From NCBI GenBank assembly GCA_003169835.1, contig PNAI01000048.1:542-64541 (forward strand): DNA of 64,000 bases, written 5' to 3'. A program made the translations under genes and the position numbers. Below the pieces are notes generated by a model. It made no database searches and was not told the DNA's origin. It saw only the letters and a program-made list of their open reading frames with translations. Positions 36,025 to 44,381 of this stretch are shown piece after piece. Position 1 is the stretch's first letter. Each line of letters starts with the position of its first letter. This stretch comes from Hyphomicrobiales bacterium. GTDB taxonomy: Bacteria; Pseudomonadota; Alphaproteobacteria; Rhizobiales; Xanthobacteraceae.

Positions 36025-37346
36025 ATTCCGCTATCATCTTCGGCCTGCTGATCGCGCTGATGCTCACCGGTATGCCGATTTCGATCGCGCTCGGACTCAC
36101 GGTGCTCACTTTTCTGTGGTTCTTGACAACCGTGCCGATCGAGGCGGTTGCGCTGAAATTATTCACCGGGATCGAGAGCTTCGAGATCATGGCGATCCCG
36201 TTCTTCATTCTGGCCGGAAATTTCCTCACGCACGGCGGCGTGGCGCGGCGGATGATCCGGTTTGCGACCTCGATGATCGGCCATTGGTATGGCGGCTTGG
36301 GGCTCGCGGGCGTGATGGCCTGCGCGTTGTTCGCGGCCGTGTCCGGCTCCTCGCCCGCGACGGTGGTGGCGATCGGCTCGATCATATTGCCGGCGATGGT
36401 GAAGCAGGGATTTCCCAAGCGTTTCGGCGCCGGCGTCATTGCTACCTCCGGCGCGCTCGGCATTCTGATTCCGCCGTCGATCGTGATGGTGATCTATGCG
36501 GTCGCCACCGGCGGCAGCGTTGCGATCGACCCGGAAGGCAAGCGCGTGCTCTCGGCCTCGGTGGGCCAGTTGTTCATGGCGGGAGTTATTCCCGGATTAA
36601 TTCTGGCCACGATGCTTGGCGGCACAACATGGTATCGCGCGTGGAAGAACAATTATCCGCGCATGCAGAAGGCGACATGGGGCGAAACTTTCGTTGCGTT
36701 CCGCGAGTCGATCTGGGGATTGCTGCTGGTCATCATCGTGCTCGGCGGCATCTACACCGGCATGTTCACGCCAACCGAAGCCGCCGCGATGAGCGCGGTC
36801 TATGCCTTTGTCATCGCGGTGTTCGTCTACAAGGACATGAAGCTTCGGGACGTGCCGAAGGTGCTGCTCGGCTCGGCCAACATGAGCGCGATGATCCTCT
36901 ACATCATTACGAACGCGGTGCTGTTCTCGTTCCTGATGACGAGCGAGCAGATCCCGCAAGCGATGACCAACTGGGTCACCACTTCGGGGCTGACCTGGAT
37001 TGAGTTCCTGCTGTTCGTAAATCTGCTGCTCCTGCTCGCGGGCAATGTGATGGAGCCGACCTCAATCGTGCTAATCACCGCGCCGATCCTGTTTCCGGTG
37101 GCGGTGCGGCTCGGCATCGATCCCGTGCATCTAGGAATCCTGATGACAGTGAACATGGAGGTCGGTCTGTGCCATCCGCCGGTGGGCTTGAACCTCTATG
37201 TCGCCTCCGGCATCGCCAAGATGGGTATCACGGAACTGACCATCGCCACTTTGCCGTGGCTGATCACCATGCTCGTCTTCCTCGTGCTGGTCACCTACGT
37301 TCCGGAATTATCGCTCTGGCTGCCGCGAATGCTGGGAATGCTGTAA
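36021..37346 (+). CDS. TRAP transporter large permease (DctM type)
   Basis: A 441-residue membrane subunit with about 12 hydrophobic segments. Family blocks are visible: FILAGNFLTHGGVARRMI, ALFAAVSGSSPATVVAIGSI, GILIPPSIVMVIYA, and FTPTEAAAMSAVYA. It imports carboxylates or similar organic acids using a Na+ or H+ gradient together with DctQ and a periplasmic binding protein. The binding protein gene is missing here, so it must be supplied from elsewhere. Translationally coupled to the small subunit. Confidence 0.91.
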   Translation: MNSAIIFGLLIALMLTGMPISIALGLTVLTFLWFLTTVPIEAVALKLFTGIESFEIMAIPFFILAGNFLTHGGVARRMIRFATSMIGHWYGGLGLAGVMACALFAAVSGSSPATVVAIGSIILPAMVKQGFPKRFGAGVIATSGALGILIPPSIVMVIYAVATGGSVAIDPEGKRVLSASVGQLFMAGVIPGLILATMLGGTTWYRAWKNNYPRMQKATWGETFVAFRESIWGLLLVIIVLGGIYTGMFTPTEAAAMSAVYAFVIAVFVYKDMKLRDVPKVLLGSANMSAMILYIITNAVLFSFLMTSEQIPQAMTNWVTTSGLTWIEFLLFVNLLLLLAGNVMEPTSIVLITAPILFPVAVRLGIDPVHLGILMTVNMEVGLCHPPVGLNLYVASGIAKMGITELTIATLPWLITMLVFLVLVTYVPELSLWLPRMLGML

Positions 37347-37360
37347 CGGACAGCGCGAAA

Positions 37361-37564
37361 TCAGCGCGCCGGTGCGACGTCAGTTACCGGTGGACTGTTT
37401 TTTGCAACCGCAATCGAATCGCCGGAGCGCGGCAGATGCGTCAACATCATCACTGCGAACAGCACCAGCGCGACTGACGCATAAATCGGAATCATGACGC
37501 CGGACAGTTTCCGTACTTCCTTCTTTTCCTCAGGCGAAAGCTTGACGTGACTGAACCGGCACAT
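37361..37564 (-). CDS. Small single-span membrane protein, function unknown
   Basis: 67 residues: a charged N-terminus (HVKLSPEEKKEVRKLSG), one hydrophobic helix (VMIPIYASVALVLFAVMML, about 24-42) and a Pro-rich polar tail. AAGGAGG lies 5 nt before the ATG, which makes translation credible. It converges on the TRAP permease (14 nt between stops). I do not recognise a family. Confidence 0.65.
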   Translation of the reverse strand: MCRFSHVKLSPEEKKEVRKLSGVMIPIYASVALVLFAVMMLTHLPRSGDSIAVAKNSPPVTDVAPAR

Positions 37565-37675
37565 ATCGGCCTCCTTGAGCGGTGGAAACTTCGACCGGCA
37601 TTATACAGCGCCGGACCGATTCCTGTCGCGTGCTTTCAAGCGGTTGACGCTCCGCCTGCCGGCCGGTAGCTTTTG

Positions 37676-37781
37676 CGGCGATGGGGATGGGGTTCCCCGA
37701 TAACCGCCTGTAAGGCTGATGACTCCTACCGCGTAAACTGGCGGTAGGACTCTGTCCGTAACCGCCGCAGGGCGGTTTTTT
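37676..37781 (+). promoter_or_regulatory. Fluoride riboswitch (crcB motif) with terminator platform
   Basis: The aptamer runs about 37676-37731. It shows the conserved crcB-RNA elements ggcgatgg, ggttcccc, ataaccgcc and the invariant 3' segment ggctgatgactcctac. A stem cctaccgc/gcggtagg (37725-37732 with 37741-37748) and a terminator hairpin with T tract follow. The design fits transcription attenuation relieved by fluoride. The next gene, 33 nt on, encodes the CrcB fluoride channel, the best-known target of this class. Confidence 0.93.
37761..37781 (+). terminator. Attenuator hairpin of the fluoride riboswitch
   Basis: A 6-bp stem accgcc/ggcggt with loop gcag followed by a T6 run (37776-37781). 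It is the expression platform expected to form when fluoride is absent. Confidence 0.85.
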
Positions 37782-37813
37782 GTTGCCCTGGACCAGGAAA
37801 AGGGCAAAAAGCC

Positions 37814-38188
37814 ATGGGTTTCCTCATCGTTTTTCTCGGCGGCGGATTAGGTGCGGCGCTGCGGCACGGCGTCAATATCTCGGTGGCGCGGCTGATCGGT
37901 ACGGCGTTTCCCTATGCCACGATGATCGAGAACGTCTCCGGCTCGCTGGCGATGGGAATTCTCGCCGCCTATTTCGCCTTCAAGGGCGATGCCTCGCAGC
38001 ATTGGCGGCTGTTCATGACCACCGGGATTCTCGGGGGCTACACGACTTTCTCGGCGTATTCGCTCGATGTGGTGCTGCTATATGAGCGCGGCGAAATGGG
38101 AATGGCCGCGCTCTATGCGGCCGCGTCGGTCTTGCTGTCGATCGCGGGGCTGTTTGCCGGGCTCGCGCTGGTGCGGAATTTCTCGTGA
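37814..38188 (+). CDS. crcB: Fluoride efflux channel CrcB (Fluc)
   Basis: A 124-residue inner-membrane protein with four helices that exports fluoride as a dual-topology dimer. Family motifs are GGGLGAALRHGVN near the N-terminus and GILGGYTTFSAYS in the third helix, whose Phe and Thr residues line the ion path. AGGAAAAGG precedes the ATG. It is controlled by the fluoride riboswitch just upstream and stands alone, converging on bioB. Confidence 0.95.
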   Translation: MGFLIVFLGGGLGAALRHGVNISVARLIGTAFPYATMIENVSGSLAMGILAAYFAFKGDASQHWRLFMTTGILGGYTTFSAYSLDVVLLYERGEMGMAALYAAASVLLSIAGLFAGLALVRNFS

Positions 38189-38195
38189 CAAAAAT

Positions 38196-39188
38196 TCAGC
38201 GTTCCATCGGCACCATGCCGAGCTTGTCCATGAGCGCGCGATCGCGGTCGGGCCCGGGATTGGGCGTGGTGAGCAGCTTCGGTCCGTAGAAGATCGAGTT
38301 GGCGCCGGCAAGGAAGCAAAGCGCCTGCGTCTGCTCGCTCATGTCCTCGCGGCCGGCGGACAGGCGCACCACGGATTCCGGCATGGTGATGCGTGCGACC
38401 GCAATCGTGCGAACGAAATCGAATGGGTCGAGCGTGGCCTGATCCGAAAGCGGTGTACCTTCCACGCGCACCAGCATATTGATCGGCACCGACTCCGGGT
38501 GCTCGGGCAGCGTTGCCAGCGTTTCGATCATGCCGACACGATCCTCAAGCGTTTCACCCATGCCGACGATGCCACCGCAGCAGACGTGGATGCCGGCCGC
38601 GCGCACGGCGCCGAGCGTGTCGAGGCGATCCTTGTAAGTGCGCGTCGAAATAATCTGGCCGTAATATTCCGGCGAGGTGTCGAGGTTGTGGTTGTAATAG
38701 TCGAGGCCGGAGGATTTGAGCCGCCGCGCCTGGTTGTCGTTGAGCATGCCGAGCGTGGCGCAGGTCTCGAGCCCGAGCGCGCGCACGCCTTCCACCATCG
38801 CGCACACCTTGTCGAGATCGCGGTCCTTCGGCTCGCGCCAGGCGGCGCCCATGCAGAAGCGGCTCGCGCCGGCGTGCTTGGCTGCGCGGGCTTCGGCGAG
38901 CACGGCGTCGAGGCTCATGATTTTTTCGGCATCGACGCCGGTGTCGTAGCGCGCGGCTTGCGGGCAATAGGCGCAATCTTCCGGGCAGCCGCCGGTCTTG
39001 ATCGAAAGCAGCGTGGAGATTTGCACCTCGGCCGGATCGAAATGCTGCCGGTGAATGCGCTGGGCCTTGAACATCAGCTCGGGAAACGGCAGCGCAAACA
39101 GCGCGCGGATTTCTTCCCGCGTCCAGTCGTAGCGGGGCGCGTCCGGTGCGGCGCTGGCAAGCGCGGAGGATTGAATTGCAAGCGTCAT
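38196..39188 (-). CDS. bioB: Biotin synthase
   Basis: A 330-residue radical-SAM enzyme inserting sulfur into dethiobiotin, the last step of biotin synthesis. The radical-SAM [4Fe-4S] motif is C68-x3-C72-x2-C75 (CPEDCAYC). The auxiliary [2Fe-2S] region is seen as [23 protein letters not shown] and [10 protein letters not shown]. The length is usual. Other bio genes are not adjacent. The nearby crcB gene is convergent and probably unrelated. Confidence 0.96.
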   Translation of the reverse strand: MTLAIQSSALASAAPDAPRYDWTREEIRALFALPFPELMFKAQRIHRQHFDPAEVQISTLLSIKTGGCPEDCAYCPQAARYDTGVDAEKIMSLDAVLAEARAAKHAGASRFCMGAAWREPKDRDLDKVCAMVEGVRALGLETCATLGMLNDNQARRLKSSGLDYYNHNLDTSPEYYGQIISTRTYKDRLDTLGAVRAAGIHVCCGGIVGMGETLEDRVGMIETLATLPEHPESVPINMLVRVEGTPLSDQATLDPFDFVRTIAVARITMPESVVRLSAGREDMSEQTQALCFLAGANSIFYGPKLLTTPNPGPDRDRALMDKLGMVPMER

Positions 39189-39227
39189 GCGACTACTCGT
39201 TTTGCTCGCAGTGGATTCGTTCGATTC

Positions 39228-39349
39228 ATGTCAGCCTTATAGCACGAGACCTTTCTTGTCTTCTTGCCAGTGTCATTCCTGCGGACGCCCGAAACTGCCC
39301 GCCGGGCAAGGCTTGGTATTGCCAGGGATCAAAGTGCAGTTGCGTTTAA
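39228..39349 (+). pseudogene. Possible Cys-rich mini secreted protein with disrupted start
   Basis: The frame ending at 39349 reads LIARDLSCLLASVIPADARNCPPGKAWYCQGSKCSCV in part: a signal-peptide-like stretch ending P-A-D-A, then a mature peptide with four cysteines (NCPPGKAWYC, KCSCV). The only nearby ATG (39228) is in the +1 frame and stops after four codons. An intact gene would need a one-base shift before 39240 or an unusual start. A strong terminator 22 nt after the stop hints at a real transcript. Confidence 0.3.
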
Positions 39350-39370
39350 GTCCTTTTGATGGATTCTAGA

Positions 39371-39400
39371 AAAAGGCCGCCGCATTCTGCGGCCTTTTTT
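39371..39400 (+). terminator. Rho-independent terminator
   Basis: A 10-bp stem aaaaggccgc/gcggcctttt with an 8-nt loop and a T-rich tail (ttttttgttttt). It terminates a rightward transcript through the Cys-rich frame. The rest of 39189-39550 holds nothing else I can identify. Confidence 0.8.
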
Positions 39401-39550
39401 GTTTTTGCCCGAGCCTCGTGCGTTGTCGTGCGGGGCAGGAAGGCGGCCATGACGCCAAGCGTCTGTGATCACCTTCCGCTTGTTCTAGCGGCCGCAAGTG
39501 CTAAGGAATAAGTTCGCTCGCAAACTCCAACATCGCACACCGACATTGCA

Positions 39551-40117
39551 TTGTCCTCCACGCCCCCAATCCAACGCGGCCTGCGCAAACCGTTCGATTG
39601 GTCGACGGCCGCCATTGGCGTTGCGGTCGCGCTCGCGGCCGGCCTCGTGCTGGTGCGCGAGGGACGCGAGCGTTTCTTCGAAATCCTGAAAAGCGATTTC
39701 AGCTTGTTCCTCGATATCCAGCCCAAGGTGCTGGCGGCGTGCATCATCGCAGCATTGGTCGCGGCGCTGCTGCCGCGCGATAAGGTCGCGCGCTGGGTGG
39801 GAGCGGAATCGGGTTTTCTCGGCCTGGTCATCGGCACGCTCGCGGGTGTGATCCTGCCGGGCGGGCCGATCACGATCTTTCCGATCGCAAGCGCGTTCGT
39901 CGCGGATGTCGGCGTCGCGATTGCGTTCATCACAAGCTGGACGCTGCTCGGCTATTCGTGCGCGCTGGTGTGGGAATTGCCGATCTTCGGTCTCGACTTC
40001 GTGATCTGGCGCAGCATCGTGGCGATCCCGCTGCCGCTTGTCGCCGGTCTCTTGGCACGGCTTTTGGCGCGCAGCGTCTTCTTTCGTGTGACGGGCGCAA
40101 AGGACGGCGAATGTTGA
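39551..40117 (+). CDS. Permease-family membrane protein, first half of a split permease
   Basis: 188 residues, about four hydrophobic helices. It contains LAGVILPGGPITIFPIASAF, the re-entrant LPGGP motif of the predicted-permease (DUF318/ArsP-like) family. That family normally has two such repeats in one ~300-residue chain. The start is a TTG at 39551, since no in-frame ATG exists upstream. Its end overlaps the ATG of the following gene (ATGTTGA at 40111-40117), so both are made together. The substrate is unknown: relatives are linked to arsenic, metal or organic-arsenical export. Confidence 0.65.
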   Translation: MSSTPPIQRGLRKPFDWSTAAIGVAVALAAGLVLVREGRERFFEILKSDFSLFLDIQPKVLAACIIAALVAALLPRDKVARWVGAESGFLGLVIGTLAGVILPGGPITIFPIASAFVADVGVAIAFITSWTLLGYSCALVWELPIFGLDFVIWRSIVAIPLPLVAGLLARLLARSVFFRVTGAKDGEC

Positions 40118-40607
40118 TCCTGATCGATATTTTCCTGTGGGTGTTGTGCGCGGTCCTGATGGTGATTGCGGCGATGCGCAGCCGGGCGGTGCTGTTTGCG
40201 TGCACGCGCGAGGGGGTGGTCGATTATCTCAAGCTGGTTCCGCGCATTTTCATCGGCGTGGTGGGTTCGGGATATCTCGCGGAAGCGCTGCCGCAGGATG
40301 TGGTCGGGGCTTGGCTCGGGCCGGATTCCGGCGTGATGGGCGTTGGCTTGGCGGTGTTCGGCGGCGCGTTTACGCCGGGCGGGGGCCGGTGGTCGGCTTC
40401 TCGATCGGGGCCGCGGCGCTTAAAGGGGGCGCCGGCGCGCCGCAGGTGATCGCTTACGTGAGCGCATGGGCGCTGTTCGCGTTGCAGCGGCTATTTATCT
40501 GGGAAATGCCGGTGATGCCGCCGCGCCTCGTTTGGCTGCGCGTTGCTGCCTCGCTGCCACTGCCGTTTCTGGCGGCGGCGGGCGCGATGCTGCTCGGAAG
40601 GCCGTGA
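40111..40607 (+). pseudogene. Second permease half, frameshifted in a G run
   Basis: The frame from ATG 40111 (MLILIDIFLWVLCAVLMV) runs through GSGYLAEALPQDVV to FGGAFTPGG near 40382, then loses similarity and stops at 40449. The expected continuation PVVGFSIGAAALKGGAGAPQ is in another frame and continues to 40607, ending AAAGAMLLGRP. The switch falls at the gggcgggggcc run at about 40378-40388. A one-base deletion or two-base insertion restores a TPGGPVVGFSIG motif matching the partner's LPGGP repeat. It may be a true mutation, a slippery site or a sequencing error. Confidence 0.75.
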
Positions 40608-40620
40608 ACCCGCGAGTTGT

Positions 40621-41235
40621 TCAGACTTTGACCTTCTCGTCCTCGAGCACGCGCTGGGTGGCCGGGCGCTTGACCATGCGGTCCTTGAACGCTGTGTAGT
40701 TTTTGAGCTCTCCCACCAGAAGCTCGCGGCGCACACCCCAAACGTAAAAGACCAAACCGTAAGGATCGAGCACGGAGTAAGTGTCGCCGAACCACTCCCG
40801 CCCGGCCAGCATGTCGTCGATCTGCTTGAGATACCCGTGATAGGTTTTCAGCCCCATCTCCTTGATGCCGGGAAAGGCCGATTGGTCGGCAGTGTAACGC
40901 TCCGGTCGGCCGACGTGAGCGTGCGCGGGATGCACGCTGGTCGCGAAAAATCCGATCAGCGATAGCACCTTGGCTTCGGCCATCGGATCGGTCGGCCACA
41001 GCTTAAATCGCTTGCCGAGGTAGGGCAGGATCGCGGTGTTCTCAGCTAGGTGCTCGCCATCGTCGAGGCGCAGCAGCGGCACGCGGCCGAGCGGATTCTT
41101 CTTGAGGTATTCGGCGCTGCGCTGCTCGCCTTTGGAAAGATCCATTCGAAGCGGTTCGTATTTCTCGCCGCTCTCTTCGAGCACGATATGCGACGCCATC
41201 GAGCACGCACCCGGACCGTAGTACAAACCCAGCAT
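40621..41235 (-). CDS. Glutathione S-transferase family protein
   Basis: 204 residues. The N-terminal thioredoxin-like domain begins MLGLYYGPGACSMASHIVLEE, the beta-class GST pattern. The glutathione-binding NPLGRVPLLRLDDG and the ENTAILPYLG segment follow. The C-terminal helical domain has the YSVLDPYGLVFY segment. ATG 41235 follows AAGGGAG. It converges on the permease remnant with 13 nt between them. Substrate unknown. Confidence 0.87.
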   Translation of the reverse strand: MLGLYYGPGACSMASHIVLEESGEKYEPLRMDLSKGEQRSAEYLKKNPLGRVPLLRLDDGEHLAENTAILPYLGKRFKLWPTDPMAEAKVLSLIGFFATSVHPAHAHVGRPERYTADQSAFPGIKEMGLKTYHGYLKQIDDMLAGREWFGDTYSVLDPYGLVFYVWGVRRELLVGELKNYTAFKDRMVKRPATQRVLEDEKVKV

Positions 41236-41254
41236 TCGAAACTCCCTTTTGTTT

Positions 41255-42181
41255 TTAGTGCATTCGTACTTCGGCGCGCGGCATGATGGCGCCGTGGTGA
41301 CGGATTTTTTCACCCGCTAATAGATGTGCAGCCGCGGCCGCGGCCAGCGGGCTTTCGTTAGAAAGACGCGCGGCGAGATAGCCGGCGTTGAAACTGTCGC
41401 CGGCCGCCGTGGCATCGACCGGCTCCACGACCTGCGCCACTGGCACGAATTCGCGTTGCCCGCCCGCCGCGACCAGCGCGCTGTTGGGGCCGTTCTTGAC
41501 CACGATCTCGGCGATGCCGAATGCCTGCAATCGGTCGACGGTCGCCTCCGGGCTCGGATCGCCCCACAGCACGGCCTCGTCGTCGTAGGCCGGCAGCGCG
41601 ATGTCGACGCGCTTGAGCGCTTCGAGGAATACGGCGCGCGTGCGCGGCAGATCGCCCTTCCAGCCATGCGGGCGAAAATTGCCGTCAAAGACAATCTTGG
41701 CGCCCTGCTGGCGGGCCAATTCGACGACCGCCAGAAACCGGCCGAGCCCCGTGTTGGAATAGAGCGAGAGCGTGACGCCGGAGAAATAGATCATGCGCGC
41801 CGGAAGCAGACTGTCGGCGACCCGCGCCCAGTCGGGAAGTTCGAACAGTTCGCGCGCGGGCGCTTCCTCGCGCCAATAGTAGAAGTGCCGTTTGCCTCCG
41901 GCGTCGTTGTCGATCAGGTAAAGGCCCGGCCGGCGGCCGGGGACTCGCAGCATCAGGTCCGTCGCCACGCCCTCGGCTGAGGCCAGCGCAACAATTCCAT
42001 CCGAATAGGGGTCGTCGCCGAGAGCTGTGGCGTAGGCCACGTTGATTCCGGCGCGGGCGAGATAGACCGCCGTATTGAACGTGTCGCCGCCGGAGGCGAC
42101 GCTAAAACGGCCGTCGCTGCCGCGGGCGAGCTCGATCATCACTTCGCCGACGGTGACCACGCGAGATTTCGCTTCGCTCAT
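41255..42181 (-). CDS. PfkB-family sugar kinase, probably 2-dehydro-3-deoxygluconokinase
   Basis: 308 residues. The PfkB signatures are the N-terminal GGDTFNTAVYLARAG and the C-terminal DATAAGDSFNAGYLA with the catalytic Asp of AAGDSF. The active-site segment YYWREEAPARELFE is typical of KDG kinases, which phosphorylate 2-keto-3-deoxygluconate in hexuronate or Entner-Doudoroff-type routes. Other PfkB sugars (ribose, fructose) are less likely but not excluded. I chose the ATG at 42181 because the conserved domain starts there. It ends 19 nt before the GST gene, and the two could be cotranscribed. Confidence 0.82.
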   Translation of the reverse strand: MSEAKSRVVTVGEVMIELARGSDGRFSVASGGDTFNTAVYLARAGINVAYATALGDDPYSDGIVALASAEGVATDLMLRVPGRRPGLYLIDNDAGGKRHFYYWREEAPARELFELPDWARVADSLLPARMIYFSGVTLSLYSNTGLGRFLAVVELARQQGAKIVFDGNFRPHGWKGDLPRTRAVFLEALKRVDIALPAYDDEAVLWGDPSPEATVDRLQAFGIAEIVVKNGPNSALVAAGGQREFVPVAQVVEPVDATAAGDSFNAGYLAARLSNESPLAAAAAAHLLAGEKIRHHGAIMPRAEVRMH

Positions 42182-42364
42182 GTTATTGTTGCCTAGCGGG
42201 TGAAGTGATTCACTTCGATGCGCCGCGGGAGAATGGCTGGCCGGGCCGGGTTTGGCAATTGCAGTAAGGTTCGCTTGAATTGATCGCCACAATCGGCAAT
42301 GCGGCAGAAATATTTTCCGCCGCATTGTATTTGCAGAAGTCCCTCCAAAAGACTATCTTAAATC

Positions 42365-42721
42365 ATGGCTTTTCGCACCCCGCGCCGCCATGTTGTTTCA
42401 TTGCTGACCGCGATGCTTTTTGGCGTTAGCGTCGTAGCGCACGGTTTTGTCATGACCGAAGCGGGCCTGAAGATGGCGGCCGCCACCGCAGCAATGGAAA
42501 TGCCGTCGCCTGATCTTGCGATGGACTGTGGCGGAGACGAAAAAGCCGCTCATGTTGCATGCGTCGCCACTTGCGCTGGCGTGTACGCTATACTGTGTGA
42601 ACCAGTCCCGACGCCCATTGTTTTGATCATGCAAGATTTGACCGCCGGGGTAGAACTGCCGTTCTCGGGGCGCGGCATTCCACCCGAACCTCATCCTCCC
42701 AAACTTGCCGTTCTGATCTAG
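42365..42721 (+). CDS. Small secreted or membrane-anchored protein of the copper block
   Basis: 118 residues. A hydrophobic N-terminal segment (VVSLLTAMLFGVSVVAHGFVM) is a signal peptide or anchor. The middle has Met, His and Cys residues (MEMPSPDLAMDCGGDEKAAHVACVATC, here described as residues ~43-70) that could bind metal, and the tail is Pro-rich (PPEPHPPK). Its composition resembles DUF2946-like proteins found near copper genes, but I cannot confirm the family. It precedes an HMA-domain protein and CopA, which suggests a role in copper handling. Confidence 0.6.
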   Translation: MAFRTPRRHVVSLLTAMLFGVSVVAHGFVMTEAGLKMAAATAAMEMPSPDLAMDCGGDEKAAHVACVATCAGVYAILCEPVPTPIVLIMQDLTAGVELPFSGRGIPPEPHPPKLAVLI

Positions 42722-42879
42722 GGCGCAATAGCGCTCTTGAGATCGCGCGCTCGCGTTGCGCGGCTCTATGCATTTGCTCCTGCTCTGCGCGGACCTCTGG
42801 CTTTTGGGCCGGATGAAGCAAAGGGCATGGATGACTTGGGAACGGACAGGCGGCAGTAAAGCCAAAACAGGAACATGAG

Positions 42880-44283
42880 ATGATGCAAAATCTCAGCAAG
42901 CAGAGCGTAAATTCGCTCGTCGTCAATATTCGCGGGATGCATTGCAGCCATTGCGAGGTCGCAATCGAGCGGAAGATTGCAGGCATTCCGGGCGTACAAC
43001 AAGCCAACGCCAGTTTTCGGAAAGGCTCGGCCCGAATCACCTATCGCGGCGACATCGACAGGGTTGCCTTGCAGAGGGTAGTCGAGGAGGAGGGCTACTC
43101 CATCCTGTCGTGGGGCGAGCGAGACGGCGCGATTGGACCAGCACGCAATACCGCGCGGGATTTCGCGGAAATCGGCGCGGCGTTTCTCATTCTCGTCGGT
43201 ATCGTTCTTCTGGCCAGACAGTTTAATTTCCTGCCGCACGGCTTTGTCATTTCCGAGAACATGGGCTACGGGCTCGCTTTCGTCATCGGCCTTGTGGCCT
43301 CCGTGTCCAGTTGCATGGCCGTCACCGGCGGGTTGCTCGTTGCGCTGGCTGCCAAATACAACGAAGCCAATTCGGAATTGACCGCCATCCAGCGCCTCAA
43401 GCCGCACCTCTATTTCAATGCCGGACGGGTTGTTTCCTACGCCTTGCTTGGCGGGGCAATCGGCGCGCTCGGGTCGGCGCTGACCTTGTCGCCGCAGGCA
43501 ACAAGCGTCCTCTCTATCGCGGCAAGCCTTGTCATGATCGTGCTGGGCGTGCAGATGCTGAAGCTCTTTCCTTCGGTTGGCAAACTGCTACCGGTTCTGC
43601 CTAAATCTTTCGCGCACTACATCCATGATTTTGCTGCACGCAACACCAGGGGCGGCGCGCTCCTGCTCGGCGCTCTCACATTTTTCCTGCCTTGCGGTTT
43701 TACGCAAGCGCTTCAACTCTATGCGCTCGCAAAAGGAAGTTTTGCCATTGGCGCGTTGACGATGCTCGCTTTCGCGCTTGGCACTCTGCCCGCGCTGTTG
43801 TCGCTGTCGGCGCTCTCTAGTTTCGCCAGCGGCGGTTTCCAGAGGCATTTCTTGCGGATTGCCGGTGCGGCGGTGATCGTGCTCGGTTTTCTTAACATCC
43901 AATACGGGTTCGTGTTGGCTCGAAGCAGCATCGGACCAATCGCGGCTTCCAACCCGCAATACAGTGTAATTCCCGCGCAGACGCCACCTGTCGAGAAAAA
44001 GCAGATTGTCGAGATGCGGATCGATGGCTTCGAATACATTCCCAACCGCTTCGTGGTGAAACAGGGTTTGCCAGTCGAGTGGCGGATCGACGGACGGGAT
44101 GCTGAAGGCTGTGGACGAATCCTTATCGCGCCGCGTTTGGGGATTCGAAGCTTTCTCTCGGGAACCGGAATCACCATTATCAATTTTACGCCTGAACTCA
44201 TCGGTGATTTTGCCTTTAATTGCGGTATGGGCATGATGTCCCCTGACTCGAAATTCACGGTCGTTCGCAATGCCAATCGCTAA
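42880..44283 (+). CDS. HMA - DsbD/TauE-like membrane - cupredoxin-like fusion protein
   Basis: 467 residues with three modules. An HMA metal-binding domain (about 13-78) has C22/C25 in MHCSHC. A six-helix membrane domain of the DsbD/UreH/TauE-SafE type (about 90-345) has VASVSSCMAVTGGLL and FFLPCGFTQALQLYA, each with a conserved membrane cysteine. The C-terminal cupredoxin-like domain (about 360-465) ends with DFAFNCGMGMMSPDSKF, where Cys and Met residues suit a copper site. Next to CopA it is a likely copper carrier or delivery protein. The electron- or metal-transfer direction is unknown. Confidence 0.82.
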   Translation: MMQNLSKQSVNSLVVNIRGMHCSHCEVAIERKIAGIPGVQQANASFRKGSARITYRGDIDRVALQRVVEEEGYSILSWGERDGAIGPARNTARDFAEIGAAFLILVGIVLLARQFNFLPHGFVISENMGYGLAFVIGLVASVSSCMAVTGGLLVALAAKYNEANSELTAIQRLKPHLYFNAGRVVSYALLGGAIGALGSALTLSPQATSVLSIAASLVMIVLGVQMLKLFPSVGKLLPVLPKSFAHYIHDFAARNTRGGALLLGALTFFLPCGFTQALQLYALAKGSFAIGALTMLAFALGTLPALLSLSALSSFASGGFQRHFLRIAGAAVIVLGFLNIQYGFVLARSSIGPIAASNPQYSVIPAQTPPVEKKQIVEMRIDGFEYIPNRFVVKQGLPVEWRIDGRDAEGCGRILIAPRLGIRSFLSGTGITIINFTPELIGDFAFNCGMGMMSPDSKFTVVRNANR

Positions 44284-44381
44284 TCAGTGGATAGATGGTT
44301 CAGCGTTCACTGGCGGGCGGCCGGCTATATTGCCGAATGTGGCGAAAGCACCCATTTTATGGGGATCAATCCGGGTATGTG

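Noticed and set aside
38067-39242. A 391-codon plus-strand frame opposite bioB
   Set aside because: The minus strand encodes complete BioB with its CxxxCxxC site. The plus-strand product is rich in His, Arg and Gly without any recognisable fold.
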